From: an uncultured Chryseobacterium sp. | GTDB taxonomy: Bacteria > Bacteroidota > Bacteroidia > Flavobacteriales > Weeksellaceae | NCBI GenBank assembly: GCA_913776245.1 | Contig: CAJYLO010000003.1 | Span: forward strand, 91,996 to 155,995 | Length of the DNA stretch: 64,000 nt | Reading direction: 5' to 3' | Shown: piece after piece, positions 14,949 through 23,432 of the stretch | How the letters are laid out: the number at the start of each line of letters is the position of its first letter | Position numbering within the stretch: position 1 is the first letter of the stretch | The notes under the pieces: generated by a model | Database searches by the model: none | Told to the model about the DNA's origin: nothing | What the model saw: the letters and a program-made list of their open reading frames with translations, nothing else | Made by a program: the position numbers and the translations under genes

Positions 14949-15935
14949 ATGAATGTTATGCAGAAATTCCGTGCTTATATCAAAGGAACCGGTTCGTATG
15001 TTCCGCCAAAAATTTTAAAGAATGATTTTTTCGAAAAAGTAGGGTCGTCTGACGAATGGATTTTTAAGAATCTGGGAATCAGAGAACGCCGTATTGCCGA
15101 AGGCGAAGTAACGAGTGATCTGGCTTCCAAAGCCGGGCTGAAAGCTTTGGAAAATACAGATGTCACGCCAAAAGATATCGACCTGATCATTGTCGCCACT
15201 TCCACGCCAGACAGACAGGCTCCATCCACAGCATGTTTTGTGCAGGAAAAGATGGATGCGTCACGAGCGGTTGCCTTTGATATTTCCGCAGTCTGTTCCG
15301 GTGGACTTTATGGCATTGCTATTGGCTGCCAGTTCATCGAAACCGGAATGTATAAAAATGTATTGGTCATCGGTGCTGATACGTTTTCAACGATTACGGA
15401 CTGGGATAGAAAAGATTCAGTGTTCTTTGGCGACGGCGCCGGTGCGATTTTGTTGTCAGCGACAACGGAAGACAAGGGCTTTTTCGATTTCAAACTGCAC
15501 GCAGACGGAACCGGGAAATACCATTTCAATATTCCGGCAGGAGGTTCAGAAATGCCGGCTTCGGAAGAAACATTAAAACAAAAACTTCATTATTTCCAAA
15601 TGAACGGAAAAGAAGTTTTTGAAACGGCGACTAGAGTTTTGCCAGAAACAATTAATGAAATTCTGGAAGCCAACCACTTGACTTCTGAAAATGTCGATTG
15701 GGTTATTCCCCATCAACCGAGCATCAGAATTTTGCAGGAAACCGCCAGAAAAACCAATATCCCATTCGAAAAAGTGATGACGAATATGGACAGATACGCC
15801 AACACATCGGGCGGAACCATTCCAATTGTCCTGGACGAAACCTATAAAAGCGGAAAAATCCAACCCGGAAACCTGTTGCTTTTCGCAGCCGTTGGCTCCG
15901 GCTGGACCTGGGGAACTGCACTTTATAAGGTATAA
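14949..15935 (+). CDS. 3-oxoacyl-ACP synthase III family protein
   Basis: The 328-residue thiolase-fold protein has the KAS III triad C116 (SAVCSGG), H255 (IPHQPS) and N285 (YANTSGG), and the C-terminal VGSGWTWGTALYK. It condenses an acyl-CoA or acyl-ACP starter with malonyl-ACP. It is followed by a FabI-like reductase, not by fabD/fabG/acpP, so it may not be the housekeeping FabH and could serve a specialised lipid or a long-chain starter. A second in-frame ATG at codon 4 would also serve as start. Confidence 0.92.
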   Translation: MNVMQKFRAYIKGTGSYVPPKILKNDFFEKVGSSDEWIFKNLGIRERRIAEGEVTSDLASKAGLKALENTDVTPKDIDLIIVATSTPDRQAPSTACFVQEKMDASRAVAFDISAVCSGGLYGIAIGCQFIETGMYKNVLVIGADTFSTITDWDRKDSVFFGDGAGAILLSATTEDKGFFDFKLHADGTGKYHFNIPAGGSEMPASEETLKQKLHYFQMNGKEVFETATRVLPETINEILEANHLTSENVDWVIPHQPSIRILQETARKTNIPFEKVMTNMDRYANTSGGTIPIVLDETYKSGKIQPGNLLLFAAVGSGWTWGTALYKV

Positions 15936-15975
15936 TTGATAATTGATAATTGATAATTGATAATTGATAATTGAT
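15934..15975. repeat. AATTGAT heptamer tandem array
   Basis: Six perfect copies of AATTGAT begin inside the TAA stop codon of the FabH-like gene. A second, less regular AATCTAT-based heptamer series follows at about 15999-16033 up to the next start codon. Confidence 0.92.
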
Positions 15976-16044
15976 TAGTAAAATAAATCCAGACCGGATT
16001 ATAAATCTATAATCTATTCGTCTATAATCTATAAGTCTCAAAAA

Positions 16045-16869
16045 ATGTTAGATAATCAAACTTTTTTAATTACCGGAATTGCAGATGAAAATTCTCTTGC
16101 AATGAAAACCGCCGAAAAAATCCTTGCGAACAACGGAAAAGTGGTTTGCACAGGATTAGGCGTGACACCTTTTCACAAAAATCTTTCAGAAAAAGCAGAA
16201 GCTTTTCTCAATAAAAACTACGAAGACTTCGAAAATGCTTGTAAAAAAGTATTAGGAAATAGTGTTTACACCGCTCCGCTCGATGTAACTTTGCCAGAAA
16301 GTTTAAGTCATTTTGCTGATGATCTGAGAACAAAAAAAATTGAACTGAATGGTTTTCTTCATGCCATTGCAATGGACAAGACCATCCGAAATAAATCCGT
16401 GAAACCGATGCTGGAAGTGACTGCTGAAGAATTTAACGATACAATGAATGTTTCCGCATTTTCATTAGTTACGCTTTGTCACGCCCTATTATCCAATGGT
16501 GTTTTACAAAACGGCGCTTCGATTGTTTCCTTAAGTTACATTGCTGCGGAGAAAGTCTCGTTTTTCCCTTACATTAATATGAGTATCGCAAAAGCGGCGC
16601 TCGAAAGATTGACCATTGAAATGGCTTATGAGCTCGGAAAAAAATACGGAATCCGCGCCAATGCCATCAGATTTTCACCTTACATGGGAAGCAAAGCCGG
16701 CAACGCTACTTTGAAAGTTGAAGATGTGGAAAGAGCCAACAGAATTAGTCCGCTGGGAAATGCTTTGCCGGAAGATCTGGCGCACGAGATTGTTCATCTT
16801 TTTCGAAAAAAAACCAGAATTACAGGAGAAATTCGTCACGTGGATGGTGGGTTTCATATTATGGGATAG
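16045..16869 (+). CDS. FabI-like short-chain reductase
   Basis: The 274-residue SDR protein begins with the FabI-type nucleotide motif TGIADENSLAM (10-20), instead of the classical TGxxxGIG. It has LSYIAAEKVSFFPYINMSIAK, in which Y176 and K183 keep the Y(x6)K spacing of enoyl-ACP reductase FabI and Y165 corresponds to its other tyrosine (spacing one residue longer). It probably reduces an enoyl or keto acyl thioester with NAD(P)H. It is 109 nt behind the KAS III gene on the same strand, so the two likely act in one pathway. Substrate unknown. Confidence 0.85.
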   Translation: MLDNQTFLITGIADENSLAMKTAEKILANNGKVVCTGLGVTPFHKNLSEKAEAFLNKNYEDFENACKKVLGNSVYTAPLDVTLPESLSHFADDLRTKKIELNGFLHAIAMDKTIRNKSVKPMLEVTAEEFNDTMNVSAFSLVTLCHALLSNGVLQNGASIVSLSYIAAEKVSFFPYINMSIAKAALERLTIEMAYELGKKYGIRANAIRFSPYMGSKAGNATLKVEDVERANRISPLGNALPEDLAHEIVHLFRKKTRITGEIRHVDGGFHIMG

Positions 16870-16871
16870 TT

Positions 16872-17161
16872 TAAGTTGGGGAGTTTTTGGGTTGGAGTGT
16901 TTGAGTGTTTTAGAAGTGTAATACTATCAATTTATTTTCAGCGATGTCAGGCTAAGGCTCTCCAAGCCTTTATAGACTAATCCTCAATAATAAATGACAA
17001 ATTAAATATCTTGCTGATTATGCTTATTTGACAGATTATTTTTCTAAAATCAGCGTTATCTGCTAAATCTGCGAGAAAACTAATTCAATATTCAAGTTGC
17101 AAGTTTTGTGGCTTGATTTTTTATTTGGTTAAATTGCATCATCAAAATTATTTTAAAATTT
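16872..17161. other. Gene-free stretch with repeat remnants
   Basis: This stretch of about 290 bp holds a G/T-rich degenerate heptad tract (16872-16918; GGTTGGAGTGTTTGAGTGTTT), a palindrome TCAGGCTAAGGCTCTCCAAGCC (16948-16969) of the widespread CAGGCTGAG...CGAAG intergenic class, and a half copy of the CTGCGAGAAA repeat (17048-17080). No coding potential or clear promoter box was seen. Confidence 0.5.
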
Positions 17162-18190
17162 ATGAGACAAATAAAAACGGCTTTGCTCGCTTATGGTGGT
17201 TCCGGAAAATTGTTCCACGCACCATTTCTTGAGGTCAATGACGGATTTGAATTGATAGGCGCCTATGAACGAAGCACAAAAAATATAAAGATCGATTATC
17301 CAAACGTTATCAGTTTTAATTCTCTTGAAGAAGTTCTGGAGAGCGAAGCAGAGCTAATTGTGGTCAACACACCAATCGACACGCATTTTGAGTTTACGAA
17401 GAAAGTTTTGGAAGCCGGGAAACACGCTTTGGTAGAAAAGGCTTTTACAACAACATCCGATCAAGCAGAAGAATTACACCGACTCGCCAAAAAGAAAAAT
17501 CTGAAACTTTGCGTGTATCAAAACCGACGATATGACAGCGATTTCCGAACTGTGAAAAAGGTTTTGGAAGAAGATTATCTCGGAGAAATTGTGGAAGCAG
17601 AAATACGTTTCGAAAGATATAATCCCGAACTGAGCCCAAAAGCGTGGAAAGAAAACGGCAATCCCGGCGCCAGTATTTTGATGGATCTGGGTTCTCATGT
17701 TATTGACCAAGCTTTGACATTATTTGGAAATCCGGAAAAGGTTTTTGCTGACATCAGAAGAACTCGCGAAAATACGCAGATTGATGATTATTTCGATATT
17801 TTGCTTTATTATCCTGACAAGCGTGTGCGATTGAAATCCAGTTTTTTTGTAAAAGAAATGACGCCAGCATTTGTTCTTCACGGCAAAAAAGGAAGCTTTC
17901 TGAAACACAGAGCAGACGTCCAGGAAGATGAACTGAAACTTGGCAAGGTTCCGAATCGTGACAATTGGGGAACGGAACCTGAGGACAAAACCGGACTTTT
18001 GGTCTACAACGACAGAGTTGTGAATTTCCCGACTTTACAAGGAAACTATCTGGATTTCTACGATGATCTTTATGATGCTATCATTAATGATAAAAAAGTT
18101 CCGGTTACTGCAAAACAAGCTTTCCATACAATGAAAGTGATCGAAGCAGCAAAGGAAAGTTCTGAGAAAGGAGAAATTATATTTTTATAA
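17162..18190 (+). CDS. Gfo/Idh/MocA family oxidoreductase
   Basis: The 342-residue protein has an N-terminal Rossmann domain (LLAYGGSGKLFHAPFL), the conserved VEKAF segment near residue 98 in place of the more common EKP, and the C-terminal GASILMDLGSHVIDQAL segment with the catalytic histidine. Family members oxidise or reduce sugars, inositols and related compounds with NAD(P). The YhhX/YdgJ-like length and SGKLFHAPF motif suggest that branch. Substrate unknown. Confidence 0.9.
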   Translation: MRQIKTALLAYGGSGKLFHAPFLEVNDGFELIGAYERSTKNIKIDYPNVISFNSLEEVLESEAELIVVNTPIDTHFEFTKKVLEAGKHALVEKAFTTTSDQAEELHRLAKKKNLKLCVYQNRRYDSDFRTVKKVLEEDYLGEIVEAEIRFERYNPELSPKAWKENGNPGASILMDLGSHVIDQALTLFGNPEKVFADIRRTRENTQIDDYFDILLYYPDKRVRLKSSFFVKEMTPAFVLHGKKGSFLKHRADVQEDELKLGKVPNRDNWGTEPEDKTGLLVYNDRVVNFPTLQGNYLDFYDDLYDAIINDKKVPVTAKQAFHTMKVIEAAKESSEKGEIIFL

Positions 18191-18244
18191 TCAAATCTTT
18201 AAGTTTCTAATATTTTATCTAAATTTGATATAAATAATTCCAAA

Positions 18245-18487
18245 ATGAGTTCTGCTGAATTACAGTTAAAATTAGATGTGATTAATCAAATAACCGAATT
18301 GAAGGAAATTCGAGTGATAAAACAAATCAAAAAACTTTTGGATTTTGAACTTGATGAAGAGATTTATTTATTATCACAACAGCAGGAAAGTAGAATCGCC
18401 GAAGCTAGAAAAGAATATGCAAATGGAGAAATATGCACTGATGAAGAAGTGAAAAAAGAAATTGAACAATGGCTAAACGAAAAATAG
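18245..18487 (+). CDS. Antitoxin-like protein of a ParE/RelE-type module
   Basis: The 80-residue protein is highly charged, with helices MSSAELQLKLDVINQITEL and a C-terminal acidic tail (TDEEVKKEIEQWLNEK). The pattern resembles small addiction-module antitoxins that wrap around ParE toxins. It overlaps the ParE-like reading frame behind it by 19 bp, the usual toxin-antitoxin coupling. This gene is intact although the toxin is not. Confidence 0.75.
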   Translation: MSSAELQLKLDVINQITELKEIRVIKQIKKLLDFELDEEIYLLSQQQESRIAEARKEYANGEICTDEEVKKEIEQWLNEK

Positions 18488-18774
18488 TCTGGACAAATTC
18501 TGCAAAATTCGAACTTAAAGAAATTTTAATTTATTGGACCAATAAAACCAAATCTAAAACTTACAGTAAAAAAATTAATGATCTATTTACGGAAGCCGTC
18601 GATTTGTTATCGCTTCATCCAAAAATTGGAAGAACAACAAATAATTAGAATTCTATAATTAGCATTGTTCGAAATTATTTGATTTTCTATGAAATCAAGG
18701 CAAAAGAGATAATCATATTATCAATTTGGGATGCAAGACGAGATGAAAACCAAACGGATTTTGACTATTCTTAA
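18469..18774 (+). pseudogene. ParE/RelE-family toxin broken by in-frame stop
   Basis: One frame from ATG 18469 to TAA 18774 would encode 101 residues, with one TAG at codon 60 (18646-18648). The first part (KRKIVWTNSAKFELKEILIYW...LLSLHPKIGRTT) and the part after the stop (ISIVRNYLIFYEIKAKEIIILSIWDARRDE) together match the ParE toxin pattern. The strongly conserved RxYLIFYEI core lies after the stop. As written, the product is a 59-aa fragment and most likely inactive. A single base change, or a sequencing error, explains it. Confidence 0.85.
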
Positions 18775-18789
18775 TCAAACAAAAATGAC

Positions 18790-18827
18790 AAGACTCAGAA
18801 TCGTAAAAAATTCCGGGTCTTTTTTTA
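18790..18827 (+). terminator. Terminator behind the toxin-antitoxin locus
   Basis: AAGAC...GAAT (18790-18801) pairs with ATTC...GTCTT (18810-18821), followed by T7. Confidence 0.8.
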
Positions 18828-18876
18828 TGTGGATTTGTGATAATTCTTAAATTTACCTCCTTAAGAAAAATAAGCT

Positions 18877-19842
18877 ATGATAAAAGCAGGACTTGTAGGT
18901 GCGGGACATTTGGGGAAAATCCATTTAAGATTACTGAATCAATCTGAGAAATACGAACTGGTTGGTTTCCACGATAAGGATGCAGAAAACGGAAAAAAAA
19001 TGGAAGCCGAATTGGGTTATAAATATTATGAAAATTTCGACGATTTGCTGAACAAAATCGAGATGCTCGATATTGTAACGCCCACTGTCTATCACTACGA
19101 TTATGCTGTAAAAGCCATTGAAAAAGGCATCCATTTTTTTATAGAAAAACCTGTAACACAAACCCTTCAGCAAGCGGAAGAAATCTTATATAAATGCAGA
19201 GAGTTTGCAATCAAAGCGCAGGTTGGTCACGTAGAACGCTATAATCCAGCTTTCATTGGTGCGAAAGATTATATTCAGAATCCAATGTTTATCGAGATTC
19301 ACAGACTGGCAGAATTCAATCCGAGAGGAACCGATGTTTCGGTAGTTTTGGATCTGATGATTCACGATCTGGATATTTTGTTAAGTTTAGTAAAATCAAA
19401 AGTTAAGCAAATCCACGCCAGTGGTGTTTCCGTGGTGAGCAAAACGCCGGATATCTGCAACGCCAGAATTGAGTTCGAAAACGGTTGCGTTGCGAATCTC
19501 ACGACTTCCAGAATATCGATGAAAGCGATGCGGAAATCACGATTTTTCCAACAGGATGCTTACGTTTCCGTAGATTTCCTGGAGAAAAAAGCAGAAGTGA
19601 TCCGAATGAAACCAGCGCCGGAAAATCCGTCCGACTTCGATATGATCATCGAAAATGCCGAAGGCGAAAAAAACCAAATTCTTTTCGAATATCCAAATAT
19701 CCAACCGAATAATGCAATTCTGGATGAACTGGAAAGCTTTGCGAATGCTATTGAAAATAATGTTCCTGTAGAGGTTTCTTTGGAAGATGGAACCGAAGCA
19801 CTGAAAGTAGCGTTGGAGATTATGAGGCTGATACAGAAATAA
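18877..19842 (+). CDS. Gfo/Idh/MocA family oxidoreductase
   Basis: The 321-residue protein has the Rossmann start KAGLVGAGHLGKIH, the catalytic-region FIEKPVT (about 90-96), GHVERYNPAF and DLMIHDLDILLSL with the likely catalytic His/Asp pair. The GHVERYNPA motif is common in members acting on UDP-sugars or found near lipid A genes, but the substrate is not evident. A weak -7-like TAAATTTA precedes it. The M23 peptidase gene starts 7 nt after its stop. Confidence 0.9.
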   Translation: MIKAGLVGAGHLGKIHLRLLNQSEKYELVGFHDKDAENGKKMEAELGYKYYENFDDLLNKIEMLDIVTPTVYHYDYAVKAIEKGIHFFIEKPVTQTLQQAEEILYKCREFAIKAQVGHVERYNPAFIGAKDYIQNPMFIEIHRLAEFNPRGTDVSVVLDLMIHDLDILLSLVKSKVKQIHASGVSVVSKTPDICNARIEFENGCVANLTTSRISMKAMRKSRFFQQDAYVSVDFLEKKAEVIRMKPAPENPSDFDMIIENAEGEKNQILFEYPNIQPNNAILDELESFANAIENNVPVEVSLEDGTEALKVALEIMRLIQK

Positions 19843-19848
19843 AATGCC

Positions 19849-20670
19849 ATGAATTATAAAGTTCTCTATATTTTATTTCTTCTTCCTTTATTCATCTTTT
19901 CTCAAGAATCGCCAGACATAAAATTTGACAAATATCTGGATAATAAAAGCAATGTGATTTTTGTCGATAATAATGAATCCTGCCCTATCAGTGTCGAATA
20001 TGAATATTCCGGTGAGAACGTAAAATCCAGCTTACCAAATAAAAGTGTGATCGTGGTTCCTGCAAATGCAAAAAAATTCGTAATCTCAAAAATTGATCCG
20101 GAGAACAAATCAAAAGGATTTAAATTCAGTTATAATGTGTTTTATGTTTTTGGTGACGTGAATGCAAAACCTTCTGATTCCGAAGAAGTGTATTGGTTAC
20201 CCTATTCTACCAATTCTTCACAATCGATTTATCAGGGTTATAACGGAAGTTTCTCTCATCAAAACACTTATTCTTTAGATTTCAGCCATAAATCAGGAAC
20301 TGAAATTTTCGCCGCAAGAAGTGGAAAAGTTATCATTACTAAATCAGATTCTAACCAATCCTGTCTTACAAAAGATTGCGCAAAATTCAACAATAAAGTT
20401 ATTATCCTTCATGATGACGGAACTTTTGCGGAATATGTACATCTTAAGAAAGACGGAATCGCTGTACATAAAGGCGATGATGTAAAACAAGGTCAATTAA
20501 TAGGATACAGCGGCAACACGGGCTGGAGCAAAGGCCCGCATCTTCATTTTTCGGTATTTACAAATAAAATTGATGGCGAAAGAATTTATTACAAGACAAA
20601 ATTTCGCGTTAAGGAAAGTTCTGCTCCAATTTATTTGCAAGAGAAAAAGACTTATACAAGGAATTATTAA
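19849..20670 (+). CDS. M23 family metallopeptidase (LytM-like), secreted
   Basis: The 273-residue protein has a signal peptide (MNYKVLYILFLLPLFIFSQ) and a C-terminal LytM domain from about 125: SHQNTYSLDFSHKSGTEIFAARSGKV, then EYVHLKKDGIAVHKGDDVKQGQLIGYSGNTG and PHLHFSVF, which supplies the HxH zinc ligands. It probably cleaves peptidoglycan cross-links or a secreted peptide. The first motif has H-x6-D rather than the usual HxGxD spacing. Its TAA stop is directly followed by the ATG of the putative restriction enzyme gene. Confidence 0.9.
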   Translation: MNYKVLYILFLLPLFIFSQESPDIKFDKYLDNKSNVIFVDNNESCPISVEYEYSGENVKSSLPNKSVIVVPANAKKFVISKIDPENKSKGFKFSYNVFYVFGDVNAKPSDSEEVYWLPYSTNSSQSIYQGYNGSFSHQNTYSLDFSHKSGTEIFAARSGKVIITKSDSNQSCLTKDCAKFNNKVIILHDDGTFAEYVHLKKDGIAVHKGDDVKQGQLIGYSGNTGWSKGPHLHFSVFTNKIDGERIYYKTKFRVKESSAPIYLQEKKTYTRNY

Positions 20671-21285
20671 ATGACTCTCCAATCCTTAGAATCCGAACTC
20701 AAAAAACGTCTTGATTTTCCGTACACTTGGGGGAGAAAGCAGTCGGATGATTGGGATTTTAAAACGAAATTCATTTATAAAACTAAGGATTTTGAAACGC
20801 TGGAAAATCAATGTAAAGATTTTGACAACGAACTTAGAAATTATGCGTTTAACCGCTGGTTGAATTTCTGGTCTGCCAAAGCGATTGAACATATTTTCAC
20901 ATCAAATCCGGTAGTAAAAAAAGAAGACAATCCATTCTCAAAAACTGTCGATTTTTATATTTCTAATATTCCCTTTGATCATAAAAGCAGCGTATTTCCG
21001 AAACAATTCGGGAAAAGTTTTGACTATGCAATTGAACACAAAAAAGAACTGATCGAATGGCTATACAAAAATCAGAGTCAGCAAGGGAGAAAACATCTTG
21101 AAAACCGTTTGTTTATCATTTTCTTTGATGAGAAAAATGGCGACCATTGGAAACTGAAAGCTGAATTGATATTAATTAAAGAAAAAGTTGCAGAATATCT
21201 GCGTAATTTTTCCAGAGACAGCTTAGTTTCCTTAAATTTGGAGCTTCACGAGATTTTGTCTGATGTTATTTGGATTAAAGTTTAG
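20671..21285 (+). CDS. Putative type II restriction endonuclease, PD-(D/E)XK
   Basis: No family is recognised by name. The 204-residue protein has a basic, aromatic N-terminus and a PD-(D/E)XK-like signature: D94 in KTVDFYI, then D103-H104-K105 in PFDHKSSVFP, the D(x8)DxK spacing seen in many restriction enzymes. It is followed after 83 nt by a D12-class adenine methyltransferase on the same strand, the expected partner in a type II system. The ATG follows the stop of the M23 gene without a gap. Function is inferred from motif plus neighbour. Confidence 0.6.
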   Translation: MTLQSLESELKKRLDFPYTWGRKQSDDWDFKTKFIYKTKDFETLENQCKDFDNELRNYAFNRWLNFWSAKAIEHIFTSNPVVKKEDNPFSKTVDFYISNIPFDHKSSVFPKQFGKSFDYAIEHKKELIEWLYKNQSQQGRKHLENRLFIIFFDEKNGDHWKLKAELILIKEKVAEYLRNFSRDSLVSLNLELHEILSDVIWIKV

Positions 21286-21368
21286 TTTATGCAAAGTCAC
21301 AAAGGAAAATTTCAATTCAAAGTTTTAAGGTCGAAAAGTTTCTCATTGACATATTTTTATAATTATTA

Positions 21369-22367
21369 ATGAATTACATCGGTTCCAAACATAAATTATC
21401 AAACTTCATCAAACAAACTGTTTATGAAGTTGCTGGCAAAAATTTATCCGACAAAACATTCTGCGATCTGTTTGCCGGAACCGGCATTGTAGGACGAAAC
21501 TTCAAAGCGGAAACGAAAAAAATCATCAGTAATGATTTTGAATATTACAGTTATGTTCTCAACCGAAATTACATAGGCAATCATCAAAAAATTCAATTCG
21601 AGAATCTGATCGAAGAACTGAATCATCTTGACGGCAAATCAGGTTTTATATATGATGAATATTCGGAAAATGGAACATCTGAACGGCTTTATTTTTCAGC
21701 GGAAAACGGAAAAAAAATTGACGCAGTCCGGCAGGAAATTGAACATTGGAAATTATCTCAGAAAATCAATGAAGATCAATATTATTTCCTGCTTTGTTCA
21801 TTATTGGAAGCGGCAGATAAAATTGCCAACACCGCTTCGGTTTATGGTGCGTTTTTGAAACAAATCAAAAAATCGGCTCAGAAAAAACTGGAAATTTTAC
21901 CCGCCGATTTTGAACCGACTAAAAACCAACACGACGTTTATAATGAAGATGCTAACGAATTAATCAAAACAATAGAAGGCGATATCCTTTATCTTGATCC
22001 GCCTTACAATGCAAGACAATACGGCGCCAACTATCATCTTCTGAACACGATTGCGAAATACGATCAGTTCTCGCCAAAAGGGAAAACGGGACTTCGACAT
22101 TATCAGAAATCAAAATACTGTAGTAAAACAGAAGTCTCAAAAAGTTTTGAAGACCTCATCAAAAATGCCAAATTTCAGCATATTTTCCTCAGTTATAACA
22201 ATGAAGGACTGATGCCCGAAAGTGAAATCAGAAATATCCTTTCCAAATTCGGGAAATATGATATATTTACAACCGAGTATCAGCGTTTCCGGGCAGACAA
22301 AGAGGAAAACAGAAATCACAAGGCAAACGGAACGACGGAATATCTTTATTATCTTCATAAAGACTAA
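21369..22367 (+). CDS. D12-class N6-adenine DNA methyltransferase
   Basis: The 332-residue protein opens with MNYIGSKHKLSNFI (the YxGSK start of D12 enzymes), has SAM-binding motif I CDLFAGTGIVG (34-44) and catalytic motif IV LYLDPPYNARQYGANYH, with DPPY indicating N6-adenine methylation. The order I then IV gives the alpha class of amino-methyltransferases. Target sequence unknown. With the preceding PD-(D/E)XK-like gene it forms a candidate type II restriction-modification unit. Confidence 0.9.
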   Translation: MNYIGSKHKLSNFIKQTVYEVAGKNLSDKTFCDLFAGTGIVGRNFKAETKKIISNDFEYYSYVLNRNYIGNHQKIQFENLIEELNHLDGKSGFIYDEYSENGTSERLYFSAENGKKIDAVRQEIEHWKLSQKINEDQYYFLLCSLLEAADKIANTASVYGAFLKQIKKSAQKKLEILPADFEPTKNQHDVYNEDANELIKTIEGDILYLDPPYNARQYGANYHLLNTIAKYDQFSPKGKTGLRHYQKSKYCSKTEVSKSFEDLIKNAKFQHIFLSYNNEGLMPESEIRNILSKFGKYDIFTTEYQRFRADKEENRNHKANGTTEYLYYLHKD

Positions 22368-22450
22368 TAGATGATAGACATTCATTATAGAAAGGATAAA
22401 AATAAATTGCAACCGAAAGGTTTACAAATTCATTAATAAGAAAATTAAAT

Positions 22451-23341
22451 ATGAAAAACATTGTTGTAATAGGTGCCGGAACTATGGGAAATGGCATTGC
22501 ACATACCTTTGCTCAAAGTGGATTTAAGGTAAGTTTGGTAGATGTGAAGCAGGAAAATCTGGATAAAGCATTGAAAACCATCACGACCAATCTGGACAGG
22601 ATTATTGCCAAAGGAAACCTTACAGAAGAAGAAAAAACAAATACGCTCGGAAACATTACAACATTCACAGATCTCAAAGACGCAGTTCCAAATTCTGATC
22701 TAATTGTAGAAGCGGCGACGGAAAATCTGGATCTGAAACTGAAAATCTTTAAACAAATTGATGATTTGGCGCCGGAAAATTGCATTTTAGCGACTAATAC
22801 TTCTTCGATTTCTATCACACAGATTGCAGCAGCTACGACCAGACCTGAAAAAGTCATCGGAATGCACTTTATGAATCCGGTTCCTATTATGAAACTGGTA
22901 GAAATCATTAAAGGTTATTCCACATCAAAAGAGACTTTTGATACGATTTTTGAAATGTCAAAACAATTGGGAAAAGTACCTACAGAAGTGAACGATTATC
23001 CTGGTTTTGTAGCCAACAGAATCCTGATGCCAATGATCAATGAAGCTATCGAAACGCTTTACAACGGCGTTGCAGGTGTTGAAGAAATAGACACCGTAAT
23101 GAAATTGGGAATGGCTCATCCAATGGGACCTCTGCAATTGGCAGATTTCATCGGTCTGGATGTTTGTCTGGCAATATTAAATGTAATGTATGATGGTTTC
23201 AAAAACCCGAAATATGCACCAAACCCTCTGCTTGTGAATATGGTAATGGCAGGAAAAAAAGGCGTGAAATCCGGTGAAGGTTTCTACGATTATTCAGAAA
23301 GTAAAAAGGCTGAGAAAGTATCGAAGATGTTTTTGAAATAA
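22451..23341 (+). CDS. hbd: 3-hydroxybutyryl-CoA dehydrogenase
   Basis: The 296-residue protein has NAD-binding GAGTMGNGIA (8-17), the LATNTSSISIT segment, catalytic-region GMHFMNPVPIMKLVEI with the active-site His, and DYPGFVANRILMPMINEA leading into the C-terminal dimer domain (LGMAHPMGPLQLADFIGLD). It interconverts 3-hydroxyacyl-CoA and 3-oxoacyl-CoA with NAD(P). The single-domain length is that of Hbd/PaaH, not of the multifunctional FadB. Confidence 0.93.
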   Translation: MKNIVVIGAGTMGNGIAHTFAQSGFKVSLVDVKQENLDKALKTITTNLDRIIAKGNLTEEEKTNTLGNITTFTDLKDAVPNSDLIVEAATENLDLKLKIFKQIDDLAPENCILATNTSSISITQIAAATTRPEKVIGMHFMNPVPIMKLVEIIKGYSTSKETFDTIFEMSKQLGKVPTEVNDYPGFVANRILMPMINEAIETLYNGVAGVEEIDTVMKLGMAHPMGPLQLADFIGLDVCLAILNVMYDGFKNPKYAPNPLLVNMVMAGKKGVKSGEGFYDYSESKKAEKVSKMFLK

Positions 23342-23382
23342 AATTCCTGAATATCAAATTAGTCAATTAAATTTACGATTTA

Positions 23383-23420
23383 TAACTTTGTCAGAATCAG
23401 AATTTGGTTCTGACTTTTTC
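23383..23420 (+). promoter_or_regulatory. -7 box followed at once by hairpin
   Basis: TAACTTTG (23383-23390) is an exact -7 box. A perfect 7-bp hairpin, GTCAGAA (23390-23396) and TTCTGAC (23408-23414), followed by T5, starts at its last base. The hairpin may end the hbd transcript, cap the next mRNA, or both. The box overlaps an in-frame TTG at 23388, so the downstream gene starts at ATG 23433. Confidence 0.65.
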
Positions 23421-23432
23421 ATTAAAAAAACT

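Noticed and set aside
22371..22440. Possible 22-codon ORF between the methyltransferase and hbd
   Set aside because: No promoter box, no recognisable product and too short to support.
23388..23432. TTG start for the GT-C-like protein
   Set aside because: It overlaps the -7 box TAACTTTG and the leader hairpin; the ATG at 23433 gives a normal membrane-protein start.
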